This document shows positions 7,627 to 16,124 of a stretch of 64,000 nucleotides of DNA, piece after piece. Position 1 is the stretch's first letter, and each line of letters opens with the position of its first letter. The position numbers and the translations under genes were made by a program. Source of the stretch: Thermodesulfatator indicus DSM 15286 (GTDB lineage: Bacteria; Desulfobacterota; Thermodesulfobacteria; Thermodesulfobacteriales; Thermodesulfatatoraceae); assembly GCF_000217795.1 (NCBI RefSeq), contig NC_015681.1, positions 1,913,244-1,977,243 of the forward strand, given 5' to 3'. The notes under the pieces were generated by a model. That model ran no database searches. It was not told where the DNA came from and was given only the letters and a program-made list of their open reading frames with translations.

Positions 7627-8445
7627 ATGGCGCGTTATATCCTTTTAGGGCATTTGACCCGTGATCTTTACCCTGGCTATTTTCTTTACGGTGGAGCAGT
7701 TCTTTATGGTGGCCTTCTGGCGAGGAGGCTTGGCTTTGAGACCTGGATTATTACTGCTTCGGTGGAAAAAGATTTGAAACATATTTTTCCCGAACTCAGG
7801 TTCTACAACTTCAAAGCTAGAAAAACCACCATATTTGAAAATATTGAAACCCCTTCTGGCAGGCTTCAAAAGGTATATGCTAAAGCTCCGGCCATTCCAT
7901 TAGAGAAGGTTCCAGATTCTTTGAGAAAAGCAGAAATAATTCAGGTAGCCCCTGTTCTTGACGAAGTTGATCCCGCTTCACTGGCTTTACTAGAAACAAA
8001 ATTTTTGGTTTCTAATCCTCAAGGCTGGTTTAGAGAAGTTTTGCCTTCCGGGGAAGTTAGACCCAAAAGGCCAGATATAAATATCTGGCCATACTTCAAG
8101 GCACTAGTAATTAGCGAAGAAGACGTTAAGGCCTGCCCGGATATTTTACCTCTACTTTGTGAAAAAGCAGATAATCTCGTGGTTACTATGGGCAAGGCAG
8201 GCGCCAGGCTTTATTCTAAAAACGAAGAATTTTTTCTTGAAGCTCCCTTGGTGTCCAAAATAGTTGATACTACTGGGGCTGGAGATATTTTGGCTACTGC
8301 TTTTTTTGCTATGCTTTATGCTACCGGGAAGCCTAAGGTAGCCCTTGAGTTTGCCATGTGTCTGGCCGCCATTTCTGTTACGCGAAGGGGTCTTGCCAGC
8401 GTGCCCACTTTAACAGAAATAAGCCGCTGCCTGGAAAAACCTTAA
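7627..8445 (+). CDS. PfkB-family carbohydrate/nucleoside kinase
   Basis: A 272-aa ribokinase-like protein. The C-terminal signature DTTGAGD at residues 214-220 supplies the anion hole and the catalytic Asp220, and the VVTMGKAGARLY stretch just before it is typical. The N-terminus (LGHLTRDLYPG, then YGGAVLYGGLLARRLG) matches the family's substrate-binding start in degenerate form. It is somewhat shorter than ribokinase. The substrate cannot be assigned. No Shine-Dalgarno is evident before ATG 7627. It precedes ilvC by 71 bases but has no obvious metabolic link to it. Confidence 0.85.
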   Translation: MARYILLGHLTRDLYPGYFLYGGAVLYGGLLARRLGFETWIITASVEKDLKHIFPELRFYNFKARKTTIFENIETPSGRLQKVYAKAPAIPLEKVPDSLRKAEIIQVAPVLDEVDPASLALLETKFLVSNPQGWFREVLPSGEVRPKRPDINIWPYFKALVISEEDVKACPDILPLLCEKADNLVVTMGKAGARLYSKNEEFFLEAPLVSKIVDTTGAGDILATAFFAMLYATGKPKVALEFAMCLAAISVTRRGLASVPTLTEISRCLEKP

Positions 8446-8457
8446 AAATTCCTGAAG

Positions 8458-8475
8458 ACAGATGTTTTTATCTGT
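8458..8475 (+). promoter_or_regulatory. Small hairpin in the pfkB-ilvC spacer
   Basis: ACAGAT at 8458-8463 and ATCTGT at 8470-8475 form a 6-bp inverted repeat with a T-rich loop, between the pfkB stop and the ilvC start. It may be a weak terminator or an operator. No T-run follows, so the function is uncertain. Confidence 0.25.
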
Positions 8476-8516
8476 GTTATCTAAACTGCAAATTAGTAAA
8501 TATAAGGAGGTAGCCC

Positions 8517-9506
8517 ATGAAAATTTATTACGATCAGGATGCTGATCTTTCTTATCTAGAAAATCAAACCATTTGTATTCTTGGTTACGGTAGCCAGGGA
8601 CATGCCCATGCTTTAAATCTGCGTGATAGTGGACTTAAAGTTATTGTCGGGCTACGAAAAGGCGGGCCTAGCTACGAAAAGGCCAAGGCCGATGGTTTTG
8701 AGCCCCTTGACCCGGCTGAGGCTTGCGCCCAAGCCGATGTTATCATGATGCTTGTGCCGGACCAGATTCAACCTGAAATTTACGAAAAGGCTGTTAAGCC
8801 TAATCTTTCTTCCGGCAAGATGTTAATGTTTGCCCATGGGTTTAACATTCATTTTGGCCAGATTATTCCCCCAGTTGATGTTGACGTGACCATGGTAGCC
8901 CCTAAAGGCCCAGGGCACTTAGTGCGCCGTGAATACGAAAAGGGTGCTGGTGTTCCCTGTTTGATTGCTGTTGAGCAGGATGCTACCGGAAAGGCTTTTA
9001 AAAGGGCTCTTGCTTACGCCAAGGGAATAGGCGGCACACGGGCCGGTGTTCTTGAAACTACTTTTCGTGAAGAGACAGAGACTGACCTTTTTGGTGAACA
9101 GTGTGTTCTTTGTGGAGGGGTTACGGCTCTTATTAAGGCTGGATTTGAAACCTTGGTAGAAGCTGGTTATCAGCCAGAAATTGCTTATTTTGAATGTTGT
9201 CATGAGCTAAAACTTATTGTTGACCTCATTTACGAAGGCGGGCTTTCATACATGCGTTACTCCATAAGTGATACGGCTGAATATGGTGATCTCACTCGTG
9301 GTCCGCGCATTGTCACTGAAGACGTGAAAAAAGAAATGAAGCGCGTGCTTGAAGAAATCCAATCAGGCCGTTTTGCCAGGGAATGGATTTTAGAAAACAA
9401 GGCCAATCGTCCTGTATTAAACGCCCTAAGACGCCGCGAAGCTGAACATCAGATTGAAGAAGTGGGCGCTAAGCTTCGAGCCATGATGCCCTGGTTAAAA
9501 AAATAA
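8517..9506 (+). CDS. ilvC: Ketol-acid reductoisomerase IlvC
   Basis: IlvC converts acetolactate and acetohydroxybutyrate to dihydroxy acids using NAD(P)H and Mg2+, the second common step of valine, leucine and isoleucine synthesis. The N-terminal Rossmann motif [17 protein letters not shown] is at about residues 24-40, followed by [13 protein letters not shown], the [20 protein letters not shown] motif and the [13 protein letters not shown] metal-binding region. Its 329 aa is normal for the short class I enzyme. A strong AAGGAGG precedes ATG 8517, and a clear terminator follows. ilvB/ilvH are not adjacent; leuCD lie 4 kb downstream. Confidence 0.97.
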   Translation: MKIYYDQDADLSYLENQTICILGYGSQGHAHALNLRDSGLKVIVGLRKGGPSYEKAKADGFEPLDPAEACAQADVIMMLVPDQIQPEIYEKAVKPNLSSGKMLMFAHGFNIHFGQIIPPVDVDVTMVAPKGPGHLVRREYEKGAGVPCLIAVEQDATGKAFKRALAYAKGIGGTRAGVLETTFREETETDLFGEQCVLCGGVTALIKAGFETLVEAGYQPEIAYFECCHELKLIVDLIYEGGLSYMRYSISDTAEYGDLTRGPRIVTEDVKKEMKRVLEEIQSGRFAREWILENKANRPVLNALRRREAEHQIEEVGAKLRAMMPWLKK

Positions 9507-9509
9507 GCC

Positions 9510-9536
9510 AAAGGCCCTCCCTCATGGAGGGCCTTT
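9510..9536 (+). terminator. Intrinsic terminator after ilvC
   Basis: An 11-bp perfect stem (AAAGGCCCTCC at 9510-9520, GGAGGGCCTTT at 9526-9536) with a 5-base loop begins 3 bases after the ilvC stop. The T-tract is short, but the fit to ilvC is good. Confidence 0.75.
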
Positions 9537-9719
9537 AAGTAAGTTGAAGCATTTATATTTTGCTATTTGCCAGTGGCTACTTACTATATATTCTCTGTGA
9601 GTCTTACGGGTGAGGCGATCTTTTAAGTAAAGCATTTTGCTATGGTTTCATTATTAATATCACCAATTATCATTTAAACCCGGAATTTTACGCGCAACTA
9701 GAATAAAGTTTTAAAAATT
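9537..9719. repeat. Non-coding spacer with a fragment of a dispersed repeat (9598-9644)
   Basis: No gene is seen. The stretch around 9613-9640 (GGCGATCTTTTAAGTAAAG, then CATTTTG) closely matches the end of the repeat at 57626-57655 (AGTCTCTTAAGTAAAACA, then TTTTG). It is probably a degraded copy of the same dispersed REP-like element. The remainder is AT-rich and presumably holds the promoter of the next gene. Confidence 0.4.
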
Positions 9720-10358
9720 ATGAAGCGTTTCAGACGTAGATACTATGACTTGTTTTCGCATTTATACGATAAAATTATTGCTCTCCATAGTCAGGATAAA
9801 CGAGCTTTATTAAGGGAGCTTTTAGTTGAAAAAACAGGTTTAAAACCAGGGGGCTCTTTAATTGACCTGTGTACAGGGACAGGTGCTGTAGCTATTACCG
9901 CTAGCAAAGTGGCTGGAAAAGAAGGTCTAGTTATAGGCGTTGATTTTTCATTGGGTATGCTGAAAAAAGCTCATCAAAAAGCCAAGACTATCAAGGCCAC
10001 TAATCTGTACTTTGTGTTAGCTGATGTGGCCAGGCTACCTTTTGCCGATAAAAGCTTCGACGCGGTAACCTGCTCCCACGCCATGTACGAATTAGACCCT
10101 TTGACTAGAGAAGCTGCCTTAAAAGAGGCCTATCGGGTGCTTAAGCCTGGTGGCTGTTTCGCCATGATGGAGCACTGCGAACCTAAACACCCTTTTATTC
10201 GTTTACTCTACTACATCCGCTTGGCTAGTATGGGATCAACAGAAAACCGCACATTTGCTCGCGACGAAAGACCTTTTTTAGCCCGTTATTTTGAAGACGT
10301 AAAACTAGAAGTTACCCCTACTGGCGGGTCAAAAATTATAAGAGGGATCAAAAAATAA
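9720..10358 (+). CDS. Class I SAM-dependent methyltransferase (UbiE/MenG-like)
   Basis: A 212-aa methyltransferase. SAM-binding motif I is LIDLCTGTGAVA at about residues 48-59, followed by the acidic VIGVDFS strand, ADVARLPFADKSFDAVTCSHAMYEL and the RVLKPGG motif near residue 140. This motif spacing resembles the UbiE/MenG quinone methyltransferases, but the protein is shorter than MenG and the family is broad, so the substrate is unassigned. It is followed closely by the RNase P RNA gene on the opposite strand, so the two transcripts converge near 10360. Confidence 0.8.
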   Translation: MKRFRRRYYDLFSHLYDKIIALHSQDKRALLRELLVEKTGLKPGGSLIDLCTGTGAVAITASKVAGKEGLVIGVDFSLGMLKKAHQKAKTIKATNLYFVLADVARLPFADKSFDAVTCSHAMYELDPLTREAALKEAYRVLKPGGCFAMMEHCEPKHPFIRLLYYIRLASMGSTENRTFARDERPFLARYFEDVKLEVTPTGGSKIIRGIKK

Positions 10359-10361
10359 AAA

Positions 10362-10795
10362 GGGGCCGGCCATAAGCCGAGTTCTGTACCCCATTCGGGG
10401 TGGAGGTCATTCCTCTAGGCGATTGGTTACCCAACCGCTCAAGCGGCCTACCCGGGAGCATCGGGCGGGGCACCCTCAAGCGCTCCCCTACATGGCCTTT
10501 CTCCGGGTGGGGTTTGCCGTGCCCTCTCCTGTTACCAGGAGAGGCGGTGGGCTCTTACCCCACCTTTTCACCCTTACCCCGCACCCATTTTTGAGGCAAA
10601 TTGGGTAGCCCCTAAAAATAAACGTACCTTCTCAATCGTCTATAGATTCAATTCGCCCTGAAAATGGGTACGGGGCGGTCTGTTTTCTGTGGCACTTTCC
10701 AGGGGTTACCCCCTCCGGGAGTTACCCGGCACCCTGCCCTGTGGAGCTCGGACTTTCCTCCGAGGATTACTCCCCGGCGACCTCCGACCGACCCC
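10362..10795 (-). ncRNA. rnpB: RNase P RNA (bacterial type A)
   Basis: The minus strand carries the universally conserved P RNA core: GAGGAAAGTCCGAGCTCC near the 5' end, ACAGGGCAGGGTGCCGG, CCACAGAAAACAGACCGCC, and the 3' motif ACAGAACTCGGCTTA. The first ten bases (GGGGTCGGTC) pair with the last ten (GGCCGGCCCC), allowing G-U pairs, which defines helix P1 and both ends; the length is about 434 nt. A T-rich tract follows the 3' end in the direction of transcription. It is the catalytic RNA of tRNA 5' processing. Short open frames on the plus strand here are spurious. Confidence 0.96.
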
Positions 10796-10801
10796 ATTTA
10801 A

Positions 10802-10830
10802 AATATAAGCAAAAAACAGGGACAGGCAAA
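10802..10830 (-). promoter_or_regulatory. Candidate promoter of rnpB
   Basis: Reading the minus strand, TTTGCC (10830-10825) is followed after 17 bases by TATATT (10807-10802), six bases before the inferred RNA 5' end at 10795. The -35 region is part of a 12-base sequence (GGGACAGGCAAA on the plus strand, 10819-10830) that recurs in two other divergent spacers in this window. Confidence 0.45.
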
Positions 10831-10918
10831 CATTAAGTAAATGAGTTTTTATCTTTCATTCACAAAACTGTCTTTTAATGGTAAAATTTGGCAAATACTT
10901 TAAAGCGGGAGGTTTGCC

Positions 10919-11410
10919 ATGTTCAGCGTAGGAGACATGGCCGTTTATCCTGCTCATGGCGTAGGGGTCATTGAAGCAGAGGAAAAAAAGGTCATTGGCG
11001 GTAAAGAAAAAATTTTTTATGTAATGCGTATCCTTGATAATGATATGACAGTTCTCATTCCTAAAGACAATATAGATCGCATTGGCTTACGAAACATCAT
11101 TTCTAAGGAAGAAACGAGCAAAGTCTATAGTATCCTCCAAGAAAGAGACGTTTCTTTAAACAACCAGACCTGGAACAGGCGTTACCGCGAGTACATGGAA
11201 AAAATCAAAAGTGGCTCCATATTTGAACTTGCTCAAGTCCTTAGAGACCTTTATCTCATCAGCAATGATAAACAGCTTTCTTTTGGTGAACGCCGTATGC
11301 TTGAAACAGCCAAGAGTCTATTGATTAAAGAACTTTCTTTGGCGGAGGGAAAGACCGAGGCCGAAATAGAAGACAAGATAAATGGCCTCCTGTCTGACAA
11401 TGGAGGATAG
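10919..11410 (+). CDS. carD: CarD family transcription regulator
   Basis: CarD proteins bind the RNA polymerase beta subunit through an N-terminal Tudor-like domain and stabilise open promoter complexes, affecting rRNA and stress genes. The N-terminus FSVGDMAVYPAHGVGVI followed by a basic loop and YVMRILDNDMTVLIPKDN (residues 38-56) is diagnostic, and the helical C-terminal half (about 75-160) fits the DNA-binding part. Length is 163 aa. The start has a good GGGAGG site. GGAGG near its stop serves as the ribosome site of the next gene, so the two are cotranscribed, an arrangement I recall as common in related bacteria. Confidence 0.94.
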   Translation: MFSVGDMAVYPAHGVGVIEAEEKKVIGGKEKIFYVMRILDNDMTVLIPKDNIDRIGLRNIISKEETSKVYSILQERDVSLNNQTWNRRYREYMEKIKSGSIFELAQVLRDLYLISNDKQLSFGERRMLETAKSLLIKELSLAEGKTEAEIEDKINGLLSDNGG

Positions 11411-11413
11411 TTA

Positions 11414-12448
11414 GTGCTGAAAAAGGTTCTTACGGCGGCTCTTTTTCTGATATGTGCTTTTTTGGGTTTTTTTGCCTTTAAGAACCTGTCTTATGCTAAC
11501 GAACACCCCTGGTTTTCTTATCTAGGTTTTTTAGTGGGCCTGGGAGTTGCTGCCTTGGCCATCTTTATCGAAAAAGTTTTTCGTAAAGTTCCTTTAGCAG
11601 TCATAATCGGCGGTGCTTTTGGTCTATTTCTGGGTCTTGGAGTGGCCAGGTTACTTTCTCTTGTGTTTGAACAACTAAATTCAAGTCTGTTTAGTGCCTT
11701 TCTCTATGGTTTATTATCAGTATTTTTCGGCTATTTGGGACTGGTTTTAGGGGGCAAGAAGTTTCAAGAAATCAAAATGCCTGACAGCGTTAGCAATGCG
11801 GTATCTTATGTTTCCAAAAAGTTTCAGCGGGAATGCCCAAAAGTTCTAGATACCAGCGCCATTATAGACGGCCGCTTGGCAGACCTGTGTGAAACCGGTT
11901 GGGTTGACGGCCCACTTATTATCCCGAGTTTTGTTTTGACTGAACTGCAACACATTGCTGATAGTACCGATCCTCTAAAAAGAGCCCGCGGACGGCGGGG
12001 CCTTGACACCCTTCAACGTATTCAAGACTCAGGAAAAGTAGAGGTAAGAATTCTTGAGATAGACTACCCTGAAATCAAAGAAATAGACCATAAACTGGTA
12101 GAACTTTGCCGTGAAATCGGGGCTAAACTTATTACCACTGATTACAACCTCAATAAAATAGCCCGTCTCAAAGGTGTACCGGTGCTTAACGTAAATGAAC
12201 TGTCCATGGCCTTAAAGCCTATAGTTACTCCTGGAGAAATTATTAGAATTACATTGGTTAAAGCAGGGAAGGAAAAGCACCAGGGAGTAGGTTATCTTGA
12301 TGACGGTACTATGGTCGTGGTGGAAAATGCCCGTGATTTGATAGGCAAAGAAGTGGAAGTAGTAGTTACCAGTCTTTTACAAACGCCTGCTGGCCGCATA
12401 GTCTTTGGCCGTTTAAAAGAGGCCCAAACCAAAAAAGCCGTAGCCTAA
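11414..12448 (+). CDS. Membrane protein with PIN and TRAM domains (YacL-like)
   Basis: The 344-aa protein has four hydrophobic helices in the first ~115 residues, a PIN nuclease domain (about 140-260; VLDTSAIIDGR with the first acidic residue, IPSFVLTELQHIAD, and TTDYNLNKIA) and a C-terminal TRAM RNA-binding domain (about 270-335). This is the YacL architecture, a membrane-tethered putative ribonuclease whose substrate is unknown. The start is GTG 11414, preceded by GGAGG at 11402-11406. It follows carD with a 3-base gap. Its stop overlaps the stop of the convergent moeA by four bases, with no terminator between them. Confidence 0.9.
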   Translation: MLKKVLTAALFLICAFLGFFAFKNLSYANEHPWFSYLGFLVGLGVAALAIFIEKVFRKVPLAVIIGGAFGLFLGLGVARLLSLVFEQLNSSLFSAFLYGLLSVFFGYLGLVLGGKKFQEIKMPDSVSNAVSYVSKKFQRECPKVLDTSAIIDGRLADLCETGWVDGPLIIPSFVLTELQHIADSTDPLKRARGRRGLDTLQRIQDSGKVEVRILEIDYPEIKEIDHKLVELCREIGAKLITTDYNLNKIARLKGVPVLNVNELSMALKPIVTPGEIIRITLVKAGKEKHQGVGYLDDGTMVVVENARDLIGKEVEVVVTSLLQTPAGRIVFGRLKEAQTKKAVA

Positions 12449-13674
12449 GGCAAAAGAAAGACTTCAGCCAATTCACCTTCGTAAATTCCTTCAGAATTTT
12501 CTGGAATACGTAAAAAACCATGAGCTTCAGCCATAGAAGAAATTAGACCGCTTTTTTTTAATATCGGGAGGGCTATCACTCCTTTTTCGGAAAAAGAAAG
12601 TTTTACCCTAACGTAATCTTCGCGCCCTGGAGTAGAAGGAATATTCCGCGCGGCATAGGCCATGATTTTTCTCAGAAAAAGATGTTCACCTTTTGCGCCT
12701 TGCATGTGAAGCAATAAAGGCCTGACCATAATGTAAAAGATTAAAAGGGCACTGGCTACTTGACCAGGTAATCCGAAAATGGCTTTGGAGCCCACTTGCC
12801 CAAGGATGGTTGGCTTACCAGGCTTTACTGCTACCCCATGACAGATTAGTTCTGCCTCAGGTAATCGTGAAATAGCCTCAAGAGTAAAATCCCTAGTCCC
12901 AACCGAAGAACCCCCAGATATAAGTAAGACATCATTTTCTTGAATGGCTTTTTCTACTTTTACAAAAAGTTTCTCTTTAACGTCAGGCACAATGCCATAA
13001 AGCGTGGGAATAGCCCCTGATTCTAAAGAAGCGCTGTAAAGAGTATAAGAATTTATATCTCTAATTTTTCCTAGAGGGAGCTCTTTTTCTGGAAGAACCA
13101 GTTCATCTCCTGTAGAAAGAATTCCTACTTTCGGCCTTTGGCCGACTTCTACTTGGGTAATACCAAGCCCAGAAAGTACACCAATAACAGCCGGAGTGAT
13201 TTTAATCCCGGCGGGAAAAACTATAGTTCCTTTTTCGAAATCTTCTCCTTTAAAGATGACATTTTCATAAGGAGCTACAGGCCTTTTAACTTCAATAATA
13301 CCTTTTTCCTCTTCGGTATATTCAAGCATGACCACAGCGTCAGCTCCTTCTGGGAGCATTCCTCCAGTGGCAATACGAGCGGCTTCTCCAGAAGCAAGGG
13401 AAAAGGAAGGTACCTCGCCCATAGCAATTTCGCCTTTAATCTTTAGGATAACGGGCTCAGACTCCCTAGCACCAAAAGTATCTCTGGCATATACAGCGTA
13501 ACCGTCCATAGTAGCCCGACTAAAAGGCGGGAGGTCTTCTTTAGCCAAAATATCTTTGGCTAAATATCTACCAAGGGCTTCTTTTAAGCCTAAGGACTCT
13601 TCCGGCAACATAGGAAATTTTGTTATCTCTTCCAAGACTTCAGCCACCTTTTTGACTTTGAAAAACGTAAACAT
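12445..13674 (-). CDS. moeA: Molybdopterin molybdenumtransferase MoeA (paralogue 1)
   Basis: MoeA inserts molybdate (or tungstate) into adenylylated molybdopterin in the cytoplasm. Motifs include FSRATMDGYAVYA, AARIATGGMLPEGADAVVMLEYTE, ILSTGDELV, LLISGGSSVGTRDFT and VKPGKPTILG...FGLPGQVASAL. I prefer ATG 13674 (MFTFFKVKKV; 409 aa) over the upstream ATG 13713, because GGGTGG lies just before it and the shorter form matches family length. A second, more divergent MoeA is at 32.2 kb; two paralogues are known in organisms that use both Mo and W. It converges on the PIN-TRAM gene with overlapping stops and diverges from leuC. Confidence 0.92.
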   Translation of the reverse strand: MFTFFKVKKVAEVLEEITKFPMLPEESLGLKEALGRYLAKDILAKEDLPPFSRATMDGYAVYARDTFGARESEPVILKIKGEIAMGEVPSFSLASGEAARIATGGMLPEGADAVVMLEYTEEEKGIIEVKRPVAPYENVIFKGEDFEKGTIVFPAGIKITPAVIGVLSGLGITQVEVGQRPKVGILSTGDELVLPEKELPLGKIRDINSYTLYSASLESGAIPTLYGIVPDVKEKLFVKVEKAIQENDVLLISGGSSVGTRDFTLEAISRLPEAELICHGVAVKPGKPTILGQVGSKAIFGLPGQVASALLIFYIMVRPLLLHMQGAKGEHLFLRKIMAYAARNIPSTPGREDYVRVKLSFSEKGVIALPILKKSGLISSMAEAHGFLRIPENSEGIYEGELAEVFLLP

Positions 13675-13740
13675 ATTGCCACCCAGCCAGCTAATAATGG
13701 TGTTTTTTAGCATAGTCAACTGACTTAAAAATTCAACTTT

Positions 13741-13761
13741 GGGACAGGCAAAACTCTTGCC
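13741..13761. promoter_or_regulatory. Inverted repeat and shared 12-mer in the moeA/leuC divergent region
   Basis: GGGACAGGCAAA at 13741-13752 is one of three exact copies in this window. It overlaps an inverted repeat GGCAA-aaact-cTTGCC (13747-13761) in the spacer between divergent moeA and leuC. A regulator site is plausible but not shown. Confidence 0.35.
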
Positions 13762-13812
13762 TAAACACTATATTGAAGCTAATTTTTGCTAATCATTAGT
13801 AAGGAGGACAAG

Positions 13813-15084
13813 ATGAAAAGGCCTATGACCCTTGCCGAAAAGCTTTTAGCAGCCAAAGCCGGGCTACCTGAAGTAGAACCAGGCCAGCTTATAGATTGTC
13901 CTGTAGACCTAGCCCTAGCCAATGACATTACGGCTCCTATTGCTATTAAAATCTTTAGAGAAGCAGGTTTTAGTAAAGTTTTTGACCGCAACAAAATAAT
14001 TCTGGTAATGGATCACTTTACTCCCAATAAAGATATCCAAAGCGCTGAACAGGTGCGCCTCTGTCGTGAATTTGCCCGTGAACAGGGTATCGTCCATTAC
14101 TATGAAGGTGGCAACTGTGGGATAGAGCATGTGTTATTACCTGAGAAGGGGCTGGTAGTCCCAGGTGACGTTGTCATAGGGGCTGACAGCCACACCTGTA
14201 CCTATGGGGCGCTTGGGACATTTGCCACTGGTATGGGCTCCACTGATGTAGCTGCTGCCTGGATAACCGGCCGTACCTGGTTTCGTGTGCCTGAATCAAT
14301 AAAGTTTGTCTATCGTGGCGAACTTAAACCTTGGGTCACAGGAAAAGACTTAATTCTTTATACCATAGGTGACATAGGCGTAGATGGTGCTCTTTATAAG
14401 GCCATGGAATTCACGGGGGAAGTTATAAAACGGCTTTCTATGGCCGAGCGCTTTACTATGTCAAACATGGCTATTGAAGCTGGGGCTAAAGTAGGGCTTA
14501 TCGCCCCAGACAAAAAGACACTTTCTTATGTAAGAAAACATAGCCACCGCGAACCAGTAGTTTTTAAGGCAGATCGCAAAGCCAAATACTTGGACGTAAT
14601 AGAATACGATTGCTCCAAGATAGAACCCCAGGTGGCTTTTCCTCACTTACCGTCAAACACCAAGCCCATAAGTGAAGTAGGCCATATCGATATTGACCAG
14701 GTGGTCATTGGTTCCTGTACAAATGGACGTATTGAAGATCTAGCAGTAGCCGCCAAAATTTTGGCCGGTCGTCAAGTAAACCCGAATGTAAGAGCTATAA
14801 TAATCCCCGGAAGTCCAAAGGTCTATCGTGAGGCCTTACGCAAAAAGTATATCGATATATTCGTTGAAGCTGGAGCTATTGTCTCTCCTCCTACTTGTGG
14901 GCCGTGCCTTGGCGGGCACATGGGAATTCTTGCCAAAGGGGAGAAAGCGATTTCAACTACTAATCGTAACTTCTTGGGCCGTATGGGGCATCCAGAAAGC
15001 GAGGTTTATCTGGCCAGCCCGGCAGTGGCCGCAGCCTCAGCAGTACTAGGCCGTATTGCTAGTCCGGAAGAATTAGGTCTTTAA
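13813..15084 (+). CDS. leuC: 3-isopropylmalate dehydratase large subunit LeuC
   Basis: Together with LeuD it isomerises 2- to 3-isopropylmalate in leucine synthesis, using a 4Fe-4S cluster. Aconitase-family motifs are present: [41 protein letters not shown] with one cluster Cys, and [14 protein letters not shown] with the other two. The family includes homoaconitase-like enzymes (HacA type), but adjacency to leuD and proximity to ilvC favour leucine. ATG 13813 follows AAGGAGG at 13801-13807 and gives 423 aa, normal for this subtype; the in-frame ATG at 13786 has no ribosome site. leuA and leuB are not in the window. Confidence 0.95.
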   Translation: MKRPMTLAEKLLAAKAGLPEVEPGQLIDCPVDLALANDITAPIAIKIFREAGFSKVFDRNKIILVMDHFTPNKDIQSAEQVRLCREFAREQGIVHYYEGGNCGIEHVLLPEKGLVVPGDVVIGADSHTCTYGALGTFATGMGSTDVAAAWITGRTWFRVPESIKFVYRGELKPWVTGKDLILYTIGDIGVDGALYKAMEFTGEVIKRLSMAERFTMSNMAIEAGAKVGLIAPDKKTLSYVRKHSHREPVVFKADRKAKYLDVIEYDCSKIEPQVAFPHLPSNTKPISEVGHIDIDQVVIGSCTNGRIEDLAVAAKILAGRQVNPNVRAIIIPGSPKVYREALRKKYIDIFVEAGAIVSPPTCGPCLGGHMGILAKGEKAISTTNRNFLGRMGHPESEVYLASPAVAAASAVLGRIASPEELGL

Positions 15085-15108
15085 TCTTAGGAAACTTAGG
15101 AGGACATA

Positions 15109-15621
15109 ATGCAAAAGATAAAGGGTCGAGCCTGGAAATTCGGCAACGATATAGATACCGATATAATAATACCAGCTCGCTATCTTAATACTTCTGATCC
15201 ACAGGAACTCGCCAAGCACTGTATGGAAGATGCCCGCCCGGAATTTGCCAAAGAGGTTAAGCCAGGAGACATCATTGTAGCTGGCAAAAACTTCGGTTGT
15301 GGCTCCTCTAGGGAACATGCCCCCATTGCTATCAAAGCGGCCGGTGTAGCCTGTGTAATAGCTGAAAACTTTGCCCGTATCTTTTACCGCAATGCTTTTA
15401 ATACGGGACTCTTGATTCTTGAAGCTCCAGGAGCCGCCAAAGAAATAGAAGAAGGCCACGAGGTGGAAGTTGACCCAGAATCAGGAACCATTAAAGACTT
15501 AACCACTGGAAAGACATATACTTTTCAGCCTATTCCGCCATTTATGCAAGAACTTTTGAAAGATGGAGGGCTAATTCCTCATATTAAAAAGCGTTATAAA
15601 CAGGTTCAGCTTGAAGAGTAA
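15109..15621 (+). CDS. leuD: 3-isopropylmalate dehydratase small subunit LeuD
   Basis: The small subunit of the LeuCD isomerase completes the active site. It has the opening [21 protein letters not shown] and the swivel-domain motif [20 protein letters not shown] at residues 62-81. At 170 aa it matches the short, archaeal-like LeuD subtype that pairs with a 420-residue LeuC. It follows leuC by 24 bases with AGGAGG upstream of the ATG, so it belongs to the same operon. Two tRNA genes with their own promoter follow. Confidence 0.95.
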   Translation: MQKIKGRAWKFGNDIDTDIIIPARYLNTSDPQELAKHCMEDARPEFAKEVKPGDIIVAGKNFGCGSSREHAPIAIKAAGVACVIAENFARIFYRNAFNTGLLILEAPGAAKEIEEGHEVEVDPESGTIKDLTTGKTYTFQPIPPFMQELLKDGGLIPHIKKRYKQVQLEE

Positions 15622-15634
15622 ATAGTTCGTTTAG

Positions 15635-15662
15635 TTGACAACGGGTGGCACGAGTTTAAAAT
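15635..15662 (+). promoter_or_regulatory. Promoter of the tRNA-Arg/tRNA-Leu pair
   Basis: TTGACA at 15635-15640, a 16-base spacer and TAAAAT at 15657-15662 precede the mature tRNA-Arg 5' end by ten bases. This is a good sigma-70-type match in the right place. Confidence 0.65.
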
Positions 15663-15672
15663 CAAGATTGAT

Positions 15673-15749
15673 GGGCGCGTAGCTCAGTAGGATAGAGCGT
15701 TGGCCTCCGGAGCCAGAGGTCGTGGGTTCGACTCCCGCCGCGCCCTCCA
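15673..15749 (+). tRNA. tRNA-Arg (anticodon CCG), CCA encoded
   Basis: The acceptor stem GGGCGCG pairs with CGCGCCC at 15739-15745, and CCA is encoded at 15747-15749. The D arm (TAGCTCAGTAGG), the anticodon loop CTCCGGA with anticodon CCG, and the T arm GGGTTCGACTCCC are all standard. It reads CGG arginine codons. One base separates it from the following tRNA-Leu, so the two are cotranscribed. Confidence 0.95.
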
Positions 15750-15750
15750 C

Positions 15751-15838
15751 GCGGGAGTGGCGGAATTGGTAGACGCGCTGGATTCAGGATCCAGTGGGGC
15801 TATTCCCCGTGGGGGTTCAAGTCCCCCCTCCCGCACCA
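15751..15838 (+). tRNA. tRNA-Leu (anticodon CAG), CCA encoded
   Basis: The acceptor stem GCGGGAG pairs with CTCCCGC, followed by A and CCA. The long variable arm (GGGGCTATTCCCC region), the anticodon loop TTCAGGA and the T arm GGGGGTTCAAGTCCCCC identify a class II leucine tRNA reading CUG. It directly follows tRNA-Arg. Confidence 0.95.
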
Positions 15839-16124
15839 AGAATTCTTTAAAAGAAAAGTAATCAAAGATCCTCGAAGTGAAAATTAGATATTATCCGAGC
15901 GTTTTTTACACGACAAAGCATTATTGCTAACATAATCGCTAAGGCTAAGTAACCCTCGCTCTCACTGTGAGGCCTCGTTAGAGGTCGAAGTAGTCTTCAG
16001 AGATCCCTTCGCTGCGCTCGGGACAAGGATTGTTTTGCTTCACTCTCAATGACTCAATATCGCCTATTTAATGATCTCATTAATAGCATAGTGAAGTATT
16101 AAGTTGCGATAGGTGAATTACTGC
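15839..16124. repeat. Non-coding spacer with a dispersed REP-like repeat (about 15955-16050)
   Basis: No gene is seen between tRNA-Leu and the end of livM. The segment at 15998-16030 (GATCCCTTCGCTGCGCTCGG, then GACAAGGATTG) is nearly identical in reverse complement to 22572-22603. It is bracketed by TCACTGTGAG (15960-15970 region) and CTCTCAATGA near 16043, which form imperfect terminal inverted repeats, like the copies at 22.5 and 57.5 kb. Confidence 0.6.

Noticed and set aside
10400-10608. Two plus-strand open frames of 61-64 codons
   Set aside because: They lie wholly within the RNase P RNA gene on the minus strand and have no ribosome sites or recognisable protein features.
13786-13812. 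Longer N-terminus for LeuC starting at 13786
   Set aside because: No ribosome site upstream; AAGGAGG at 13801-13807 lies inside this stretch and directs initiation to ATG 13813.
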